DNA of 64,000 nucleotides, from positions 62,001 through 126,000 of the forward strand of contig NZ_JABZFL010000030.1 in assembly GCF_014237455.1 (NCBI RefSeq), given 5' to 3'. Both the position numbers and the translations under genes were made by a program. The notes beneath the pieces are model-generated. The model had not been told where the DNA came from, did not search any database, and saw only the letters and a list, made by a program, of their open reading frames with translations. This document shows, piece by piece, positions 63,177 to 64,000 of this stretch. This DNA comes from Desulfobacula sp. (lineage in GTDB: Bacteria > Desulfobacterota > Desulfobacteria > Desulfobacterales > Desulfobacteraceae). The stretch's first letter is position 1; the number at the start of each line of letters is the position of its first letter.

Positions 63177-64000
63177 AATAAACCTGATTCTGAAATAAAG
63201 TGGATGGCTCTTTTAATTCTTAGAATTGTTTTTTCTTTGCCAAGGGCCAGGAGCATTTCAAAGATGCCGGGGCTTACAGTCGTGCCGGTGATGGCAACCC
63301 TTAACGGCTGGGCAATTTTCCCGAATTTGAGATCGGTTTCATCCATGATTTGTTTGAAAACGGTTTCAAGCTCTTCCTGGGTATAATTTTCAAGGCCTTC
63401 AATATAGTCCACAGATTTTTGCAAAACAGGAAGTATATCCGGCTTCAAAAATTTTTTGGCGGCCTTTTCATCAAACTGCACAGTATCCTGATAATAAAAA
63501 ACCGCACCCTGCGCCATGTCAACAAGGGTTTTGCTTCTCGGCTGAAGCGTTTCAATAACCCCTTGGGTAAAGGCATCATTTCTGGCGTTAATCCCTATGT
63601 TTTTTAAATGGAATAAAAGAGGGTCTGCCAATTCTTCAGGGCTTTTGTTTTGAATGTGTTTTGAATTGAGAGAGACAAGTTTATCAGTGTCAAACATGGA
63701 AGCAGATCTGCCCAGGTGTTCCAGGTCAAATTTTTCAATGAGGTCATTTTTTTCAAAAAATTCCTGGTCACCATGGGACCATCCCAGCCTAACCAGGTAA
63801 TTGATCATGGCGTCGGGTAAAAATCCCATTTTTTCGTACTCGCCAACCGACATGGCGCCATGGCGTTTGCTTAATCGCGATTTATCAGACCCCAGAACCA
63901 TGGGCACATGGCCGAAAACCGGCAGGTCTGCGCCAAGCGCTTTATATATCAGCATCTGTTTGGGGGTGTTGATCAGATGGTCATCCCCCCGGATAATGGT
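63161..64000 (-). CDS. gltX: Glutamyl-tRNA synthetase, C-terminal part (5' truncated by window)
   Basis: PVFGHVPMVLGSDKSRLSKRHGAMSVGEYEKMGFLPDAMINYLVRLGWSHGD. Confidence 0.95.
   Translation of the reverse strand, partial: TIIRGDDHLINTPKQMLIYKALGADLPVFGHVPMVLGSDKSRLSKRHGAMSVGEYEKMGFLPDAMINYLVRLGWSHGDQEFFEKNDLIEKFDLEHLGRSASMFDTDKLVSLNSKHIQNKSPEELADPLLFHLKNIGINARNDAFTQGVIETLQPRSKTLVDMAQGAVFYYQDTVQFDEKAAKKFLKPDILPVLQKSVDYIEGLENYTQEELETVFKQIMDETDLKFGKIAQPLRVAITGTTVSPGIFEMLLALGKEKTILRIKRAIHFISESGLFQDNA

Overview
This 64 kb window looks like a chromosomal segment from a sulfate-reducing Desulfobacterota bacterium (Desulfobacula/Desulfobacter-like; taxon is inference). Core content: the end of an AOR-type oxidoreductase with a ferredoxin, a transcarboxylase-like biotin enzyme locus, gpmI-rsfS-nadD-obg-rpmA-rplU, dsrMKJOP, two tRNA-Ser genes, argS, gatCA, mutL, gatB, queA-tgt, hypAB, a MEMO/AMMECR-B-type gene and gltX (truncated by the window edge). 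Accessory content: (i) a partner-switching module (SpoIIE-type phosphatase, ABC exporter with a large insertion in its ATPase domain, cyclic-nucleotide-binding protein, HATPase anti-sigma-like, STAS); (ii) a roughly 12 kb minus-strand operon with a PqqD-like protein, two uncharacterised proteins, two large OPT-like membrane proteins, a 1602-aa protein combining a degenerate M28-peptidase-like domain with FtsX permease, an ABC ATPase and a second permease; (iii) a compact glycan operon (GSCFA, four glycosyltransferases, histidine phosphatase, polysaccharide deacetylase) next to a radical SAM gene. The best candidates for an undescribed system are (ii) and the ABC protein in (i). All family calls are from reading sequence motifs; no database search was run.
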